A DNA stretch of 64,000 bases from Kappaphycus alvarezii. Taxonomy: Eukaryota > Rhodophyta > Florideophyceae > Gigartinales > Solieriaceae. A program made the position numbers and the translations under genes. The notes below the pieces were generated by a model. That model had not been told where the DNA came from and ran no database searches. It saw nothing but the letters and a program-made list of their open reading frames with translations. Of this stretch, positions 1 to 11,500 are shown piece after piece (positions within the stretch are counted from its first letter, which is position 1; each line of letters begins with the position of its first letter). The stretch is from NCBI GenBank assembly GCA_002205965.3, contig NADL03000762.1, positions 310,001 to 374,000 on the forward strand, in the 5' to 3' direction.

Positions 1-125
1 ACAAGATAGATACTCAATGAAGTAAAGATTCAAGCAGCCCCAACGACGGCGACGGTTTTGACGAGTAATTACAGTAAGTAGTACTGTACCCTAGCTACTG
101 TAATGACAGAAACAAGTCGATGAGT

Positions 126-255
126 ACTGTATTACCGGTAGCACTATACACTAGTACTGCCACCTGTCAAATACGGCACAAGTCATCGAAGTTGCCAAGT
201 CACTGTAGTCGTGGCCCGCGATTGGACACGACCGTTTGGGCAGTATACACTGTGC
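126..255. repeat. Dispersed repeat R1, copy 1
   Basis: First of three related ~130-bp segments (others near 2047-2172 and 8454-8586). Shared landmarks are ACTGTATTACCGG at the left, then a GCCAAGTCA block, a GTCGTGGCC block, GATTGG, GACCG and a closing TATACACTGT. Copy 1 is the most diverged in its middle part. All three lie in the same orientation. It contains no ORF of note. It could be a MITE, a SINE-like element or a piece of an LTR; the sequence alone does not decide. Confidence 0.7.
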
Positions 256-1103
256 GATTGTAAGGTATGCACTGTACAAAAAACGTACTACATTACACTG
301 TAAAGGGGGGAATTTTGGGGTTTTTTTACTGTATGGAACATTTGGTCTTTCGTAATGCATCCTATCAGGCTGGGAGTGTGTTGTGGATGATTTGGAATGC
401 GGTGGGACACTTAAGCGAAGTAATGTACTCGCCTGGTGAGAATGAGGGGAGCTAAAGGGTAACGATGGGAGAATAGCGGCAAAGGAACTAGTCGGTCGGT
501 TGGGAGGGTCGGAGGTGCGGGGGGTTGAGATATCTGTGGCACATAAGTACTGTGTCGCATCTCGCCCGCACTGTATGCCACCCAACAACCTCACGTAGCA
601 CACGTGTCTAATTCTAGAAACTTCGCTGATACTGTACTGTAGCTCGTTTATTTTGACACTGTACAGTGCGATATATCATGACCCTAGCGAGGGGGAGAGT
701 AGAAAGAGAGAAAGGTACAACAACAACACCAAAAGCAACGCTTTTCAAAACTACGGCACACCATACATTCTTTCTACGAAAACATCACCCCCTTCCTCCG
801 CGTCACGTCTCCCCCTCGAACTAATGCGCGCTACCCTACACTAGCGCCCTCAACAGAGTACATTGCGCGGGGGGAAATGTGGGGTGGTTTAATATTTGAA
901 AAATATGGTCGGTTGTTGCCCGGAATATCCTGCAAGGTGCTCAGTAATTCCTCTAAAATTCCCCTAAGAAGCTGGCTCAAGGCACCTCAGCAGACAGGCT
1001 GCGTTGGACATTATGGTCGCGGCAGCGTGCCTCTGAGTAAGTACGATAGGGACTTTACCAAATGTCCCCACCGCTCTAACGGCCACGTTCCACGCGACGT
1101 CGG
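256..1103. other. No recognisable gene
   Basis: Only short overlapping ORFs in several frames (such as one on the minus strand at 151-603) with no recognised domain and low-complexity translations. I see no promoter, RNA gene or repeat boundary that I can support here. Confidence 0.6.
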
Positions 1104-2046
1104 TTAGCAACCTATAGGCGTCCGGGTGCCACCCTCCGAGAGTGGATACAGGGATAGGAACCGGGCGTCCGAAGAACCCGCTTTCTCTTCAAGCCCCGTG
1201 AAGGGCAGTAGCTCGGTGCCTGTAAGGCGATGTGGTAGAGACTTGTAAAAAGACATATGTTGAAGGCTTGTGATAACAATAAGTCCAAAGGACAGCAGCG
1301 GAGTGGCGATGCCAAAGGGTGGGAAGATAGTCCTTCGGACTAAAAGGAACAAACAGGAAATGGAAGGCGGGGATACACGGCCTACGCCGGTGAGTAACAA
1401 GTCGAACAGCGAGGCCGAACGGAGGCAACGCGGAGCGCGTCGACCGGAATGAGCGCAGAGGCTCTTAGGGGACTTCTACCCTCCCGAAGGGGGTGGCGTG
1501 AAGCCGCGGGTTTCAGGTGCAGTCCTTCGAGGGGGAGTGTCGACTAACACGGTTTAGAGATACAGCCCTCTCTGGGAAGGGGGCCGCGAAGGGCGAAGGG
1601 ACGCGCAGGGAAATAGAAAAAGGTGCGAAGCTTCGCGGGGATCAGTCCGTTGGGCTACGAGCGGGGACCAGATGGGATGAAGCTACTGCAGCTACAGTCA
1701 CGGGAGCCGCGAGGAAGGGGACGCGGGGCGCAAAAGGTAGGAGTAACTTCATGGCCAGACCTCTGGTGGCTTTAGTGGTCTCGGCCCAAAGGCCGAGTAT
1801 AATAAATACTAAGTTAAAAGTTAGACCGGCGGCCAGTTAGCTAGTTATGCCACTTGGCATTAGTTAAGGGGTTAGCAACCCAATAAATATCAGGACCCGA
1901 ACCGGACAATGGAACGCCCCTACTGGGTCACCGTCAGGCGTCCTTACAGAACTGTAAAGTTAGGAAAGTAAATAGCTAAATAAAATAGTAACCGAAATTC
2001 GGTTAGTAAAATGGATCATTGATCCCTAACGTAGACCCAAAGGGTC
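1104..2046 (+). other. Hairpin-rich GC-rich segment, possible structured RNA
   Basis: This stretch has many short perfect stem-loops. Clear ones are at 1193-1206 (GCCC/GGGC), 1283-1293 (GTCC AAA GGAC), 1329-1341 (AGTCC TTC GGACT), 1780-1797 (CTCGGCC CAAA GGCCGAG), 1847-1860 (ATGCCA/TGGCAT), 1869-1881 (GGGTT/AACCC), 1989-2005 (TAACCGAA/TTCGGTTA), 2013-2025 (GGATC/GATCC) and 2034-2046 (GACCC AAA GGGTC). The last six are nearly end to end. Short ORFs such as 1517-1840 are rich in Arg, Gly and Lys and match no family I recognise. The density suggests a transcribed structured RNA or the untranslated part of an element. I looked for group I and group II intron core motifs and found none that convince me. 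Confidence 0.4.
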
Positions 2047-2172
2047 ATTGCACTATACAGTACAGTAGTACTGCCACTTGGCTGTTTAGGGTACAAATCA
2101 TTGGATCTGCCAAGTCAGATCCGTCGTGGCCTGTGATTGGCCGAGACCGTTCGTACAATATACACTGTACAA
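2047..2172. repeat. Dispersed repeat R1, copy 2
   Basis: Closely resembles copy 3 (8454-8586): both carry a block reading CTTGGCTGTT, then AATCATTGGAT, TGCCAAGTCAGATC, GTCGTGGCCTGTGATTGG and CCGAGACCGTTCG. It abuts the hairpin array that ends at 2046. Copies 2 and 3 flank the Copia element at 3.26-8.17 kb, so they might be LTR parts, but the flanking sequences outside the ~130 bp do not match. Confidence 0.75.
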
Positions 2173-2680
2173 CATAGCCCCGGATTGGGCCGAAACGGTC
2201 CTTATACAGTAAAAGGCCCAATTAATTAAAATCCTTGAACTGAATAATACGAAACGTAAAAAGTGTGCACGCCGATTAAATTGAAATTAGCCGTTTGCCA
2301 TGCGAATTACACTACATTGCACCTTACAAACGCCTTATTATTGGTCCAGAACGAGCATATTTGTCACCATGAAAAAAATAATAAAAAATACAGCTTTGAT
2401 GTCAGCAATTTTTGCCAAATGACGCACTTGGCAAAAGCAATCGACATCTGATCCGTCAAGAGGTTGTACATATAACCCCCAATCTTCTTCAGCATTCGCA
2501 GTTCTTCTTTTCGCCACAACGTCCATCAGCCATGTCTTCTTCCCAAAGGTTTCCATTCAACAATCCAGAGCTTGTAAATGCCCACGCCCGCATTCAGAAA
2601 TCACCCCCTTCACCCTCGAAATGACTAGGGTTACCCTTTGTGCTGGTTCGACAGCAATTCCCTTGTAGAAGACACTTAAG

Positions 2681-2953
2681 ATGTCATCTTTGTCAGCGCT
2701 GGACCTGGACGAAAGTGGTTCTTCGAGCGCGAACGACGTGTCACCTAAACCGTCACCTCCTACTGACAGCTTTTCCTCTACGGAATTAGCGAAGAACCCT
2801 GGCACTGACTGCCCCCGGCACCGATTAGTAGATGATGAGGCGGTAGAGGCAGATTTCGGCGAAGAAGACTGTACACCCAAAAAAGTGGACACGTGTTCAA
2901 CATGTGGATCTCCTTGTAACAGAAGAGTCAAAAGGAAAATAGAATTCGATTAG
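2681..2953 (+). CDS. Hypothetical 90-aa acidic, Ser-rich protein (doubtful)
   Basis: An open frame starts at ATG 2681 and stops at 2953. The product is Ser/Pro/Asp/Glu-rich over its first ~65 residues and ends in a Cys-containing, basic tail (CSTCGSPCNRRVKRK). The two cysteine pairs could bind a metal, but no known zinc-binding family fits. Composition looks more natural than the overlapping minus-strand ORF (2557-2931). A second short ORF begins at an ATG near 2531 just upstream. No family is recognised, and no introns or promoter can be assigned. It sits between repeat R1 copy 2 and the 3' end of a Copia element, so it may be an accessory ORF of a mobile element or chance. Confidence 0.25.
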   Translation: MSSLSALDLDESGSSSANDVSPKPSPPTDSFSSTELAKNPGTDCPRHRLVDDEAVEADFGEEDCTPKKVDTCSTCGSPCNRRVKRKIEFD

Positions 2954-3269
2954 TTCCCCATTAACATAAAGGATGGCCAATTGGTTTGAGTGGTTCCAAA
3001 TATCCCGCGTGTCCAATTATCCGAATCGAGGAAGAAGGTACATATTGCACAGGTGCTCGTATACAGTGCATTATTCGAAGTCGGCACCAGTTAATGGTTA
3101 TTTCAAGAAATGTGGCACACGTAATCAAGCATGAAAACCTGTAAAGAAGAATTACAAGATTATTGAAAGGAAACGCAAGTCCATAATCAAGTAGTGTATC
3201 AAGGTCATGGTATAAGCGGCCATCATGACGGTCCACCATCGGAAAAATTGTTTTTGGCTTCAATTAATC

Positions 3270-4117
3270 ACTGAATATCCGTTTCAACTCCCCCTTCTGG
3301 TTTGAATCTCTCGGCTTCATGAAGAATATCAGAATCCAGGAGTCCAATAGCACAGGTTTGATTTAGTTGCGGAAGGTTCCCACACTCCTCTTTGTGAAGG
3401 CATCAGCGATGTTGTTCGCGCCCTTTATCCATTGCATAACAGCGATTTCTCCTGACTCAAAGGGGTCTCTCAACCTTTCGACTGTGGGTCGCAGCCGGTA
3501 ATCGTGACCTTAGTGAAGAGTAGTGATGGTCGAGTAGAGTCCATGTGAGTCAACTGTCAAGACAAGTGGCAGGGAACGATCATCTGCGGACATCCTTGAC
3601 AAGCAGTATGCCATGAGTCCAGCCCGATCAGCTGACTCTGCGGCTGCTAGTATCTCCGCCCCCATGGACGAAAACGGGATTCGAGCCTCCTAGAGCTGTG
3701 CCAGTCGATGGCATGGAATATCTTAGAGTTCGGAAAGAAGATTCCAGAGAAGTATCCTGTTTGGCCGTAGGACAATTTGCCTTGGCTCGCGCCAGATAAG
3801 TCTAAGTAAGCCGCATCGTTGCTACTGAAGTCATGATTAGAAGGCATTCGATATGTGAGGACCGGCGAGAGCTGTCAAAATTCATGGAGTGCGCGATTCG
3901 CTTCACTCAAGTGGTGCACTCTCAGATCGGAGGTCCATTGCTGCAAAGTACTCGATACAAAGGCAGCAGGGCTGAGAACTCCATGGCCAACCCAATTAAG
4001 CTGTCCAGAAAGTGCTTGGAATGACTTAATCTCATCCAGTGAGCATTTAGCTTCTTGGTCTTTCTTCCTAATACGATCTAATGGGATTTGTTCAATGGTG
4101 TCCATGTATTCCTTCAT
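3270..4117 (-). pseudogene. Copia-1 RNase H region
   Basis: Fossil RNase H, the last part of Copia element 1. Recognisable blocks are QTGYFSGIFF..KIFHAIDWHSSRR (the typical Copia QTGY..GI....W-S-K segment) near 3700-3790 and a QWIKGANNIADAFTKR-like block near 3400-3440, which is the usual end of Copia pol (NVADALTK). Confidence 0.7.
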
Positions 4118-5315
4118 CTAGAGAGTGGTTTTTGAGATCAGTCTCTTGAAGGATATGGGGCCTATTGAAGACCAGGCTCGACTGAGAAACGAATCTGCCG
4201 ACTTTGAGTCGGTTAGAAATCGCATTATGGAAATCTTGAATCTGTTGAGCGTGACCAGCAAGTAGGAAATCTTCCACAACTTTGGTGACAATGAGAAGCA
4301 AAATTTCAGATGGATCCCGTTTTAGAAATAGTTGCGACATTCTAGGAACACATTCAAGCCCCCTGTTGAACATCCGTTCCTCAACTGCAAGTTGCCACAG
4401 CCGGCCTGATTCCGCAAGACCGTAGGCGGGGAAGAGCAGCTTCCACACGAAGAAGCTTTTCTTTGTCCATCCTTTCGGCAAGCGGACATAGACGTTTAGA
4501 TTCGATGGTCCAGATTGGAGGAAAGCGCCAGAATTGTCTATCGTCGCCAAGGAAAGCCGAAGTATCGCTGCAGCAGAAATAAGAGCCCGGATTACAGGAA
4601 ACTGAGCCGATGCTGAGTCCTTACGGATGAATCTGTTCTCCTTATCCCTGTTACCGTGTGGAACCAATCTGCACTTCAATTTCAATTTGTGTGATTCTCC
4701 ATCAATTTTGACTTGGAAGAAACAATGCGAGGATATTAGATTTGCATTTCTTGGTAGGCTTCGAATATTGACTTCCTCGTACGCGTTTTTATCCTGGTAA
4801 CTAGACTTTCCCTTCTGGATTGATTCGTCTATAAGCCACCTTGGCGCCATTGAAACGATCCTACTTTCCACCACAGACTCGTAACCAATTGCATTTCGAA
4901 TTTGCCGAAGTATAGTTTGCTTCTGTGATTTCAATTCTTGCAGGAACTTCTTACTATCCACGAGAGGGCTAGTTCCAACATCTTTGTCCGGTCGAATGGT
5001 TCGATTATTCTGAGTTATGTCAAATTCGACATCCTTGAAAGTAGCCCGATTGGCATTGTTCTTAGTCAAAAGGAACGAAGACGACTGCGGAACGATTATT
5101 CGATTTTTCTGTATGTCATCGATACGACTCGGGAAAAATGAAGAACAACGTTCTTCATTGACCACTTGGCTTCGAGATTGTTCAGTCTCTGGTATTGGTC
5201 TTGGTATAGAAGAAGACAGGATAGGTGCAGCGGCAACAGATGCAACTTCTTCATCCAACGGGATCTGATTGCCCTGTCCTTGTTCTGAATCCTCAATTCT
5301 GTCCAACACTTGCAA
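4092..5315 (-). pseudogene. Copia-1 reverse transcriptase region
   Basis: Fossil RT, 407 codons open. It shows the Copia RT hallmarks: KLKCRLVPHGNRDKE (the KARLVARG block), LATIDNSGAFLQSGP (the D..AFL.G catalytic block), VYVRLPKGW, and VWKLLFPAYGLAESGRLW (the KL..LYGL...W block). It lies directly downstream of the integrase part and upstream of RNase H. Confidence 0.85.
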
Positions 5316-5438
5316 AAGGGATGAAGATGGGTATAGCCGTATGTCCTCGTATGCGATTTTCAGCCGTTTCCCGGTTCGGTATTTGCTCCGTGTGAGCTCG
5401 ACGAAATGTTCTTTTGCGTTTTGGACGTAACCAAAATT

Positions 5439-6600
5439 TCAAACACCATGTTTTGTTTGCTTCTCAAAGAAGTACACTTGAGTTCCTCTCGTCAAAATAT
5501 TTGACGGAAAAGTGTTAGGCGATCGAGATTCCAACATCTTTGAGAGCGTGCGGCGTGAATCTTGCTCATAATGTGCGTCAATTAACTCGGAGTCCATTGG
5601 CATCTGCGCCAGACCAATAGTAGATGGTGTGTATCCTCTTGCAAGTTCAAAGGCACTGACACGATTATTTCCACAAAGAAGATTCGTTGCAACAACTGCT
5701 CTTGAGACGATTTCTTGAACCGTGAACGAAGTACCGCGTGTATTTAGTTCGTGCATTGCATCTTTTAGAATACGCAGTGACCTCTGACGAAGAGTGAAGT
5801 TTGAATTTTCTACTGACCCGATTTTGCTATGTCTCCTTGCAGAACGAGGCTTCGGTTTGATACCATGTTTTTGCAACGTCTTGCAAAAATCATCATTGTC
5901 GAATTCCTGATCAAGCGATATTGATTCAGGAGCTGCATTCGCTGAGATCCAGTGTGTTTCAAAGATTCTTCCAGCTTCTTCCATATCTCTGTTCGCAACA
6001 ACAACCGCATTGCAGAGGTGTGAGGCCAGGTATTTCATATGGAGTATTGGGTACTTCGTCAATTCAACCACGTACATTAAATAGATTTGCACGTCCTCGT
6101 TGAATGTTGGAAGTGGCCTTTTAAAGGATATCTTGCGCACATTGAGCAAACGTTTAGTCGTCTTGCAGCTAGAGAACTTTTCCACGACAGCTTCAAGGGC
6201 TTGCTCTAAGGGTGGAGAAAGAACCCTGCCCCCTTTGCAGAGATCTTCCATGTCTTTTAGAGGCAAATGCGAGTACAGGTGAAGTTTTGAAGCAAAATCT
6301 TTCGCAGATTTTCCCATAAAACGCGTTTTTTGCTACCTTTGTCTGCCGAGTCTCCACTAGTTCCAAGAAAAGCACGCTGGTTCGCAAAGTAGCTTTGGAA
6401 CTAGGATATTTGGCTCATAACAACAACATGAAGATGAGTTCGAGTTTCTCTATCTTTAGGAACATAGATCGGAAGCACGATTTTCCTATCCGGTCCTTCT
6501 ATTACACCTGGAGGTGCAATAAGAACACGAGGTGTATGCGAATTGAGCACATACGATTTGCTCAATCAACAATTTCCAAGTAGAAGAGAACCATCGCCAT
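5439..6600 (-). pseudogene. Copia-1 integrase region
   Basis: Fossil integrase. The 292-aa open segment 5439-6317 starts with a GAG-pre-integrase-like H-x3-H ... C-x2-C arrangement (LHLYSHLPLKDME and FSSCKTTKR), followed by an rve-core-like stretch containing the ARRHSKIGSVENSN block, equivalent to the family's conserved glutamate region. Its position upstream of the RT, not downstream, marks the element as Copia and not Gypsy. Confidence 0.7.
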
Positions 6601-6912
6601 TCATGATATAGAACGGAATAATGATTTTATTCCCTTTCAAATCTTCAAGAGATAGTCTCTATATGCCGAATGTGAGCTCCGCATCACTGCAGCTCTGTCC
6701 ATAACCATGGTAGAATGGCTCACAATATAAGGACTCCAACTTGAATTCGATGCCCATCGCTAAAGACAGCGCTACTGCTGACTTAATTCCTCCGACGGAT
6801 CTGGGGCAACCCTAGTCCAAAATAGGACTCGGGTCGTTATGCATGGGTATCAGATTAGGCTTGGTAGGGATTCCGCTTACAAGGCTCCTTTGCCATTGGA
6901 ATGCTTGGAGCT

Positions 6913-8167
6913 TTAACGAAAATACCCATTGAAGTTTTCAGGCATTCTTTTTCTTTCGGAATCTTCTTCATGGCGATCTTTTGCTTCTCGGATCTTCAAA
7001 GTGGCATAGCTCGGACGCTGGCACTTCAAATTACCTCGAGCGTGGTCCTTATTTCCACAGTCCATGCAGGCTTCTCCGACGAGTTCCGCTAGCATTATTG
7101 ACTTCTTTCTCTTCCCGTCCCGATCAGATTTGTAATTATCGCCGTCGTTGCCGTAAGTTCTCCGGTCATTTCCGTTAAAAGCGCGATTATTTGACTGGTT
7201 TCTGATCCTTGACTCTCGTTGACCATTCTCTTGACTTCCAAAGAAACTTCTAGCTCTATGGTCCACTGCGGTCTCAATTTGAGCCCTTTTCACCGATGCT
7301 TCAGTTCTGTTGGTAGTCTGAGCAAGAAAGCGGAGTAAATACACCGCATAATGCAGACTTAAGGTGCAACGACGACCAGAGGAAGCAATGGATTTGGCTA
7401 TATCTCGAGTAACATTTAGTTTCTTGATATTATCGAAGATGGGCTTGGCATCTCGACACATATCATTGAACCGACCCGTCACCTTCCTGATGGAGATTTT
7501 GACAGTACGATTGGAACTCCCAGAGGCTCTTTCGATCGAAACAGCAAGCTTTCTGGTGCTCAAAGATATCTTCTCTGCCTCATCCACAGTCAATGTGAAC
7601 TTTTTCGCTGCGCGTATCGTTCCCTTGCTTCGTTCCTCCTCCATTCCGATAAGTCCGGCCTTAGCGTTGGTAAGGGACGCTTCTGAGAGAGAGGCGTTAT
7701 TGAGCAGGGTTATTGCCAGTACTTCTCCGATTTGAGATTGACTGGTTTAGCCTGCTTTCATTAGGTGCTCGGCGGCGAGTCCGCGAAACCCAGACACATA
7801 AAGGTTCAATTCTTCATTGTTCTTCCGCTTGCAAGAAGTCACCTTATTGAAGGAATCAATGAGGCAAGTAACCACGGAGATGGGAGGATATTGGTCAATC
7901 AAGTCGACGATCTCTTCCACAGTTTTGACTTGGTCATCCTGCTTGTAATCGATCTTTCCTTGCTCATGCGCTTCGTCTACAAGACTCTGCTGAGCTTGGC
8001 GAAGACCTCGATCGTAAAGTTGATGTCCAACTGTGTGGAATACCGTTTTGTAGAATTCGTCTCTCCCTTCCCGGCTGCGGTTGCAATTTAGTCAACCCAA
8101 CTTGAAATTTTCTTTCTCCACGATAAGAGGTCTTGGTCCGGCTCGAATACTGGAGGTTTCATCATGC
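6913..8167 (-). pseudogene. Copia-1 gag region
   Basis: Fossil gag part of Copia element 1. The start region resembles the N-terminus of Copia gag proteins (PPVF-PD-D-L-W pattern) and the 243-aa open segment at 6913-7644 ends in a basic region with a CCHC-like knuckle (CMDCGNKDH). Its neighbours downstream on the minus strand are the integrase and RT parts. Confidence 0.65.
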
Positions 8168-8453
8168 CAAAACCTTTCTCAAGATCCTTCCCTGGGCCTA
8201 TAACAGTAGTATGTGCGGTGTTAACGAGAGGGAGCGGGAAAAGAAGGCACAGTGAACGGGTACAAAGGTCTCCCGGGATGCAGTTTCATTCCCGAATTTG
8301 GTTGTTTAGTAGAATGGGTCACTAGAACGGTCGATCTTTTTCTGAATCCCCAAAATTACCTCTCTCCTCACGCCCCGATCGGGCAGTGAGGGCTTCCTTA
8401 TATAGCCGTTCGATAGCTATAGAATAGCAGATAAAGTACGGTAGACGAAAGCC

Positions 8454-8586
8454 ACTGTATTACCGGGAGCGCAATACAGTAGTACTACCACTTGGCTGTT
8501 AAGGGCACGAATCATTGGATTTGCCAAGTCAGATCAGTCGTGGCCTGTGATTGGCCGAGACCGTTCGCACAGTATACGCTGTACAA
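8454..8586. repeat. Dispersed repeat R1, copy 3
   Basis: Matches copy 2 almost throughout and copy 1 at its left end (ACTGTATTACCGG). Same orientation as the other two copies. Outside this segment the three flanks differ, so the unit length is about 130 bp. Confidence 0.75.
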
Positions 8587-11500
8587 AAGTAAGTAAGAGC
8601 GACTTGCCGCAATTTAAAAAACAAGTTACCAATATACTGCAAAGCACAGTAAGTAATGGCAACTGCCTGCAAATCACAACTTGTCAACTTGTCGCCGTTT
8701 TTCGTCTACGGTGGTAGGATCGGGGAAGGCGTGTCTTTGCACCTCCTGTTCACTAGACCAGCCCTCCAACCGACACGGGTTTTTCGTGGGCGTGCGTCTC
8801 TGGTTCTGTAGCTTTAAGCGACTAGAAGGTTCGACGAAAGAAAATGACGGCAACTAGGAAAAGCCAATTGTGAACCGGCCCCAACGCAACCTTTCTTATT
8901 GCCATCACCGCAAGAAATTAAAAATTACGCACTTACAATAAATAATGAACACCGTGAACAGGACTGAAATGCAAGCCACCAGCAGGTTCCTACACAATCA
9001 TTATCCCCCGATTTCGGTAGCGGTGGATTGTCCAGGACAAAATATTCACTATACGACAGAACAAATATCAGATCCATTCTCCAGTAGATTGTTTGCAGCA
9101 CTGTAACCGCGCAATATAAAGAGTCACAGGTTTCTTGGTGCGACAGATAAATTCAATCTGCGCAATCACTGTACTCTTGCAAAACTGCCTGCCAGTGAAA
9201 GTATCGATCTAAAGGGGGGAAGGTTTGAGTGTTTTACTCTTGGAAGATATATACGATTTATCCCATGGTTTTCCAGACAACCACAATTGACTAGAGAAGG
9301 GTATAGCGACACGGTAATGGGGAAGGAACTACGATCATAAAGTGGTGTTCAATTATCATCTGTCCCTCGGTATCTAATTTGAATTTCTATTTTGAGTCTA
9401 AAACATTGAGACCTTTTCGGAAAACCGAGCAGTTTTCCAGGTCTTCGGTGAGCATAAATGCTTTGTAGGAATCATCACCAAATCTGGGCTTTTAGTCACC
9501 TATTAATGATTTCAGAAATCGTTTGTAATTTTTGCTCAAGTGTTTCAGAACAAGAGCTCACTCAAACTTGTCAGTGAACACAAATAATGTATTTTAGCTA
9601 GTAGGAAAGATTATCGTTGGAGGCTAATGTAGTGTCGGCACTAATTTAAAGGCTGGGCGAACCTATACACAAGCAGGTATGCATCAGTCTGTGACTTCCA
9701 ATCGACTTTGCCTATCTTAACTTACAAATCTTTGAACAATAGAAAGCTTCCTCAGGGCCTTGAGCCTTACTGTTAATGGGATAATATATATAGTTTCGTA
9801 TCCGAAATAAATGGAAGCATGAACCTACATCATTTGAAATGAGCGACACAGACGTTTTTCAGTACTCAAAAAATCTTCGCTTTTCCGTAGGGATATTTTC
9901 TGGTGCGTTAGTCTTAACCGGTGTAAAGAAAATGGTACATTCATCCAAAAAATAGCAGATTCGGACCAATTTTCTCCGCCCCTCAATCAGAAAGGGCTAA
10001 TTTCATGTTGCCCTGGCAGAAGGTTTTGCTCAGCTAGATTTATCTCAGTTTATCCGGGAAAACGTTGGCGATCTTATCATATTATCAGATTGTCAGAGTC
10101 ATGCTTAACTCTTTATCTACATGATAAGTTATTTGAACATCCTAGTAACCTCCTGCATCGCACGTTTCATAAGTAAGGCGAAGAAATTCGAGGCAGTTAT
10201 CATCTTTAATTCCCAGGATGTCGAGTTTTTCCTCGATTTGGGAAACTCTCAATTTATGATTAGTTTTCTTTGCGTAATAAAATTCGAAACCGTTTTCCAG
10301 CAGCCACAGGGAGTACAAGTTCTGTCAAGGAAAGCAATGGTATCGTAGCCCCATGGGCCGTGTATATTATTTCTATCACCCTGTAACCTTGAGTGGTGCG
10401 CTGGGATTGCAAATTATTATTGGTACTTCTATTTTACTTTTCTCATAATGTTTCTAGAGTTCGCATGAGCGTAATAGGATGCAGATGACTTCTACCGAGG
10501 AAACAGGCCGTAAATACTTTGTAATTCTTCATTTCATCAATCTTGGCAAAGTTTGATTCCTTTTCCTTGTATTTATAGCTGTCTTCTAGTTAACTATGCG
10601 TAATATATTTCTTACTACGCATAAAATCGTACTTCAAAACTTATGTTTGCATATTTTAAACATTTATTATTTGCTTTGGAACGCTTCTGATCCTCTTAAG
10701 CTGATTACAATATTAAAAAGCTTATCGCGTCCACTTAAAACGCCATTGAAGCCGATTTTAATTGAACTTAATTGTTTCTGATCATAATTAGTGTATTATA
10801 AACTATAATACCCGTTGTTGAAGATTATCTCGTTCTCTAGATAAGGATTAACAACTGCTAGGGAATCTAAGTGGTGTGCATCTCCGTTTGAAGAGAATTT
10901 AAGCGAAAAGGAAGATCAAGAATGGCTTGGTTTACGACAAGCCAATAGTGCACGAGCCTCTCTGTCGTTTAACTCAGATCTCTCTTCTATTTCAAATTAT
11001 AGTCTTTCTTAGCTCATTCTTTAAAAACTGAGTATTGTTTCACTGTCTGCTATTTTTACATCACAGTAATTATATAGCAGGATATATACTTCTCAATTTC
11101 TGCTCTATCTCTCCTACATACCCCTACTCAAAGACATTCAACTCAAACAGATTGCGAAGTGTCTTATCTCGAAAGGAAATTCGGCTCTTATCTCGAGAAA
11201 ATTACTATATTGATAGCTGACTTACTCGATGAATTTTTCCGCGGTGGCTGAGAAAATAAAAAATGGCTAGAAAAAAAATGGTATAATCATTGCCATCAAC
11301 GATTCCACTGTATTTTTTCAAATAGAATGGCAATATGTTCTCTTTATTGCTTTAACTGAGTCATAGTATGTCGAACTACTGCCTCTCACGAAACATATCT
11401 CTGGGATCAGAAATTTTATTGGAAATTATGTAACTTTAAGGAAAGGAAGCCAAAAGTTGAGTCCTCTGCAACAGTTATGCTTCTGGAAAGCACCTATGTG

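Larger units (their letters stand above)
3260..8170 (-). mobile_element. Ty1/Copia LTR retrotransposon 1, broken internal region
   Basis: A minus-strand Copia element with parts in the order gag, integrase, reverse transcriptase, RNase H, which is the diagnostic order of the family. The gag region begins near 8167 with MMKPPVFEPDQDLLSW and includes a zinc-knuckle-like CMDCGNKDH. Integrase, RT and RNase H parts are listed separately. The element is clearly broken, with roughly ten or more interruptions, and looks old. LTRs are not certain: repeat R1 copies at 2047-2172 and 8454-8586 lie on either side in the same orientation and are the only candidates. Clade assignment would need a phylogeny; a link to Copia lineages of algae is only a guess. 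Confidence 0.85.

Noticed and set aside
1104-2046. Group I or group II self-splicing intron
   Set aside because: The region is hairpin-rich, but I could not find a domain V-like hairpin, the GUGCG start, or the conserved P/Q/R/S core elements.
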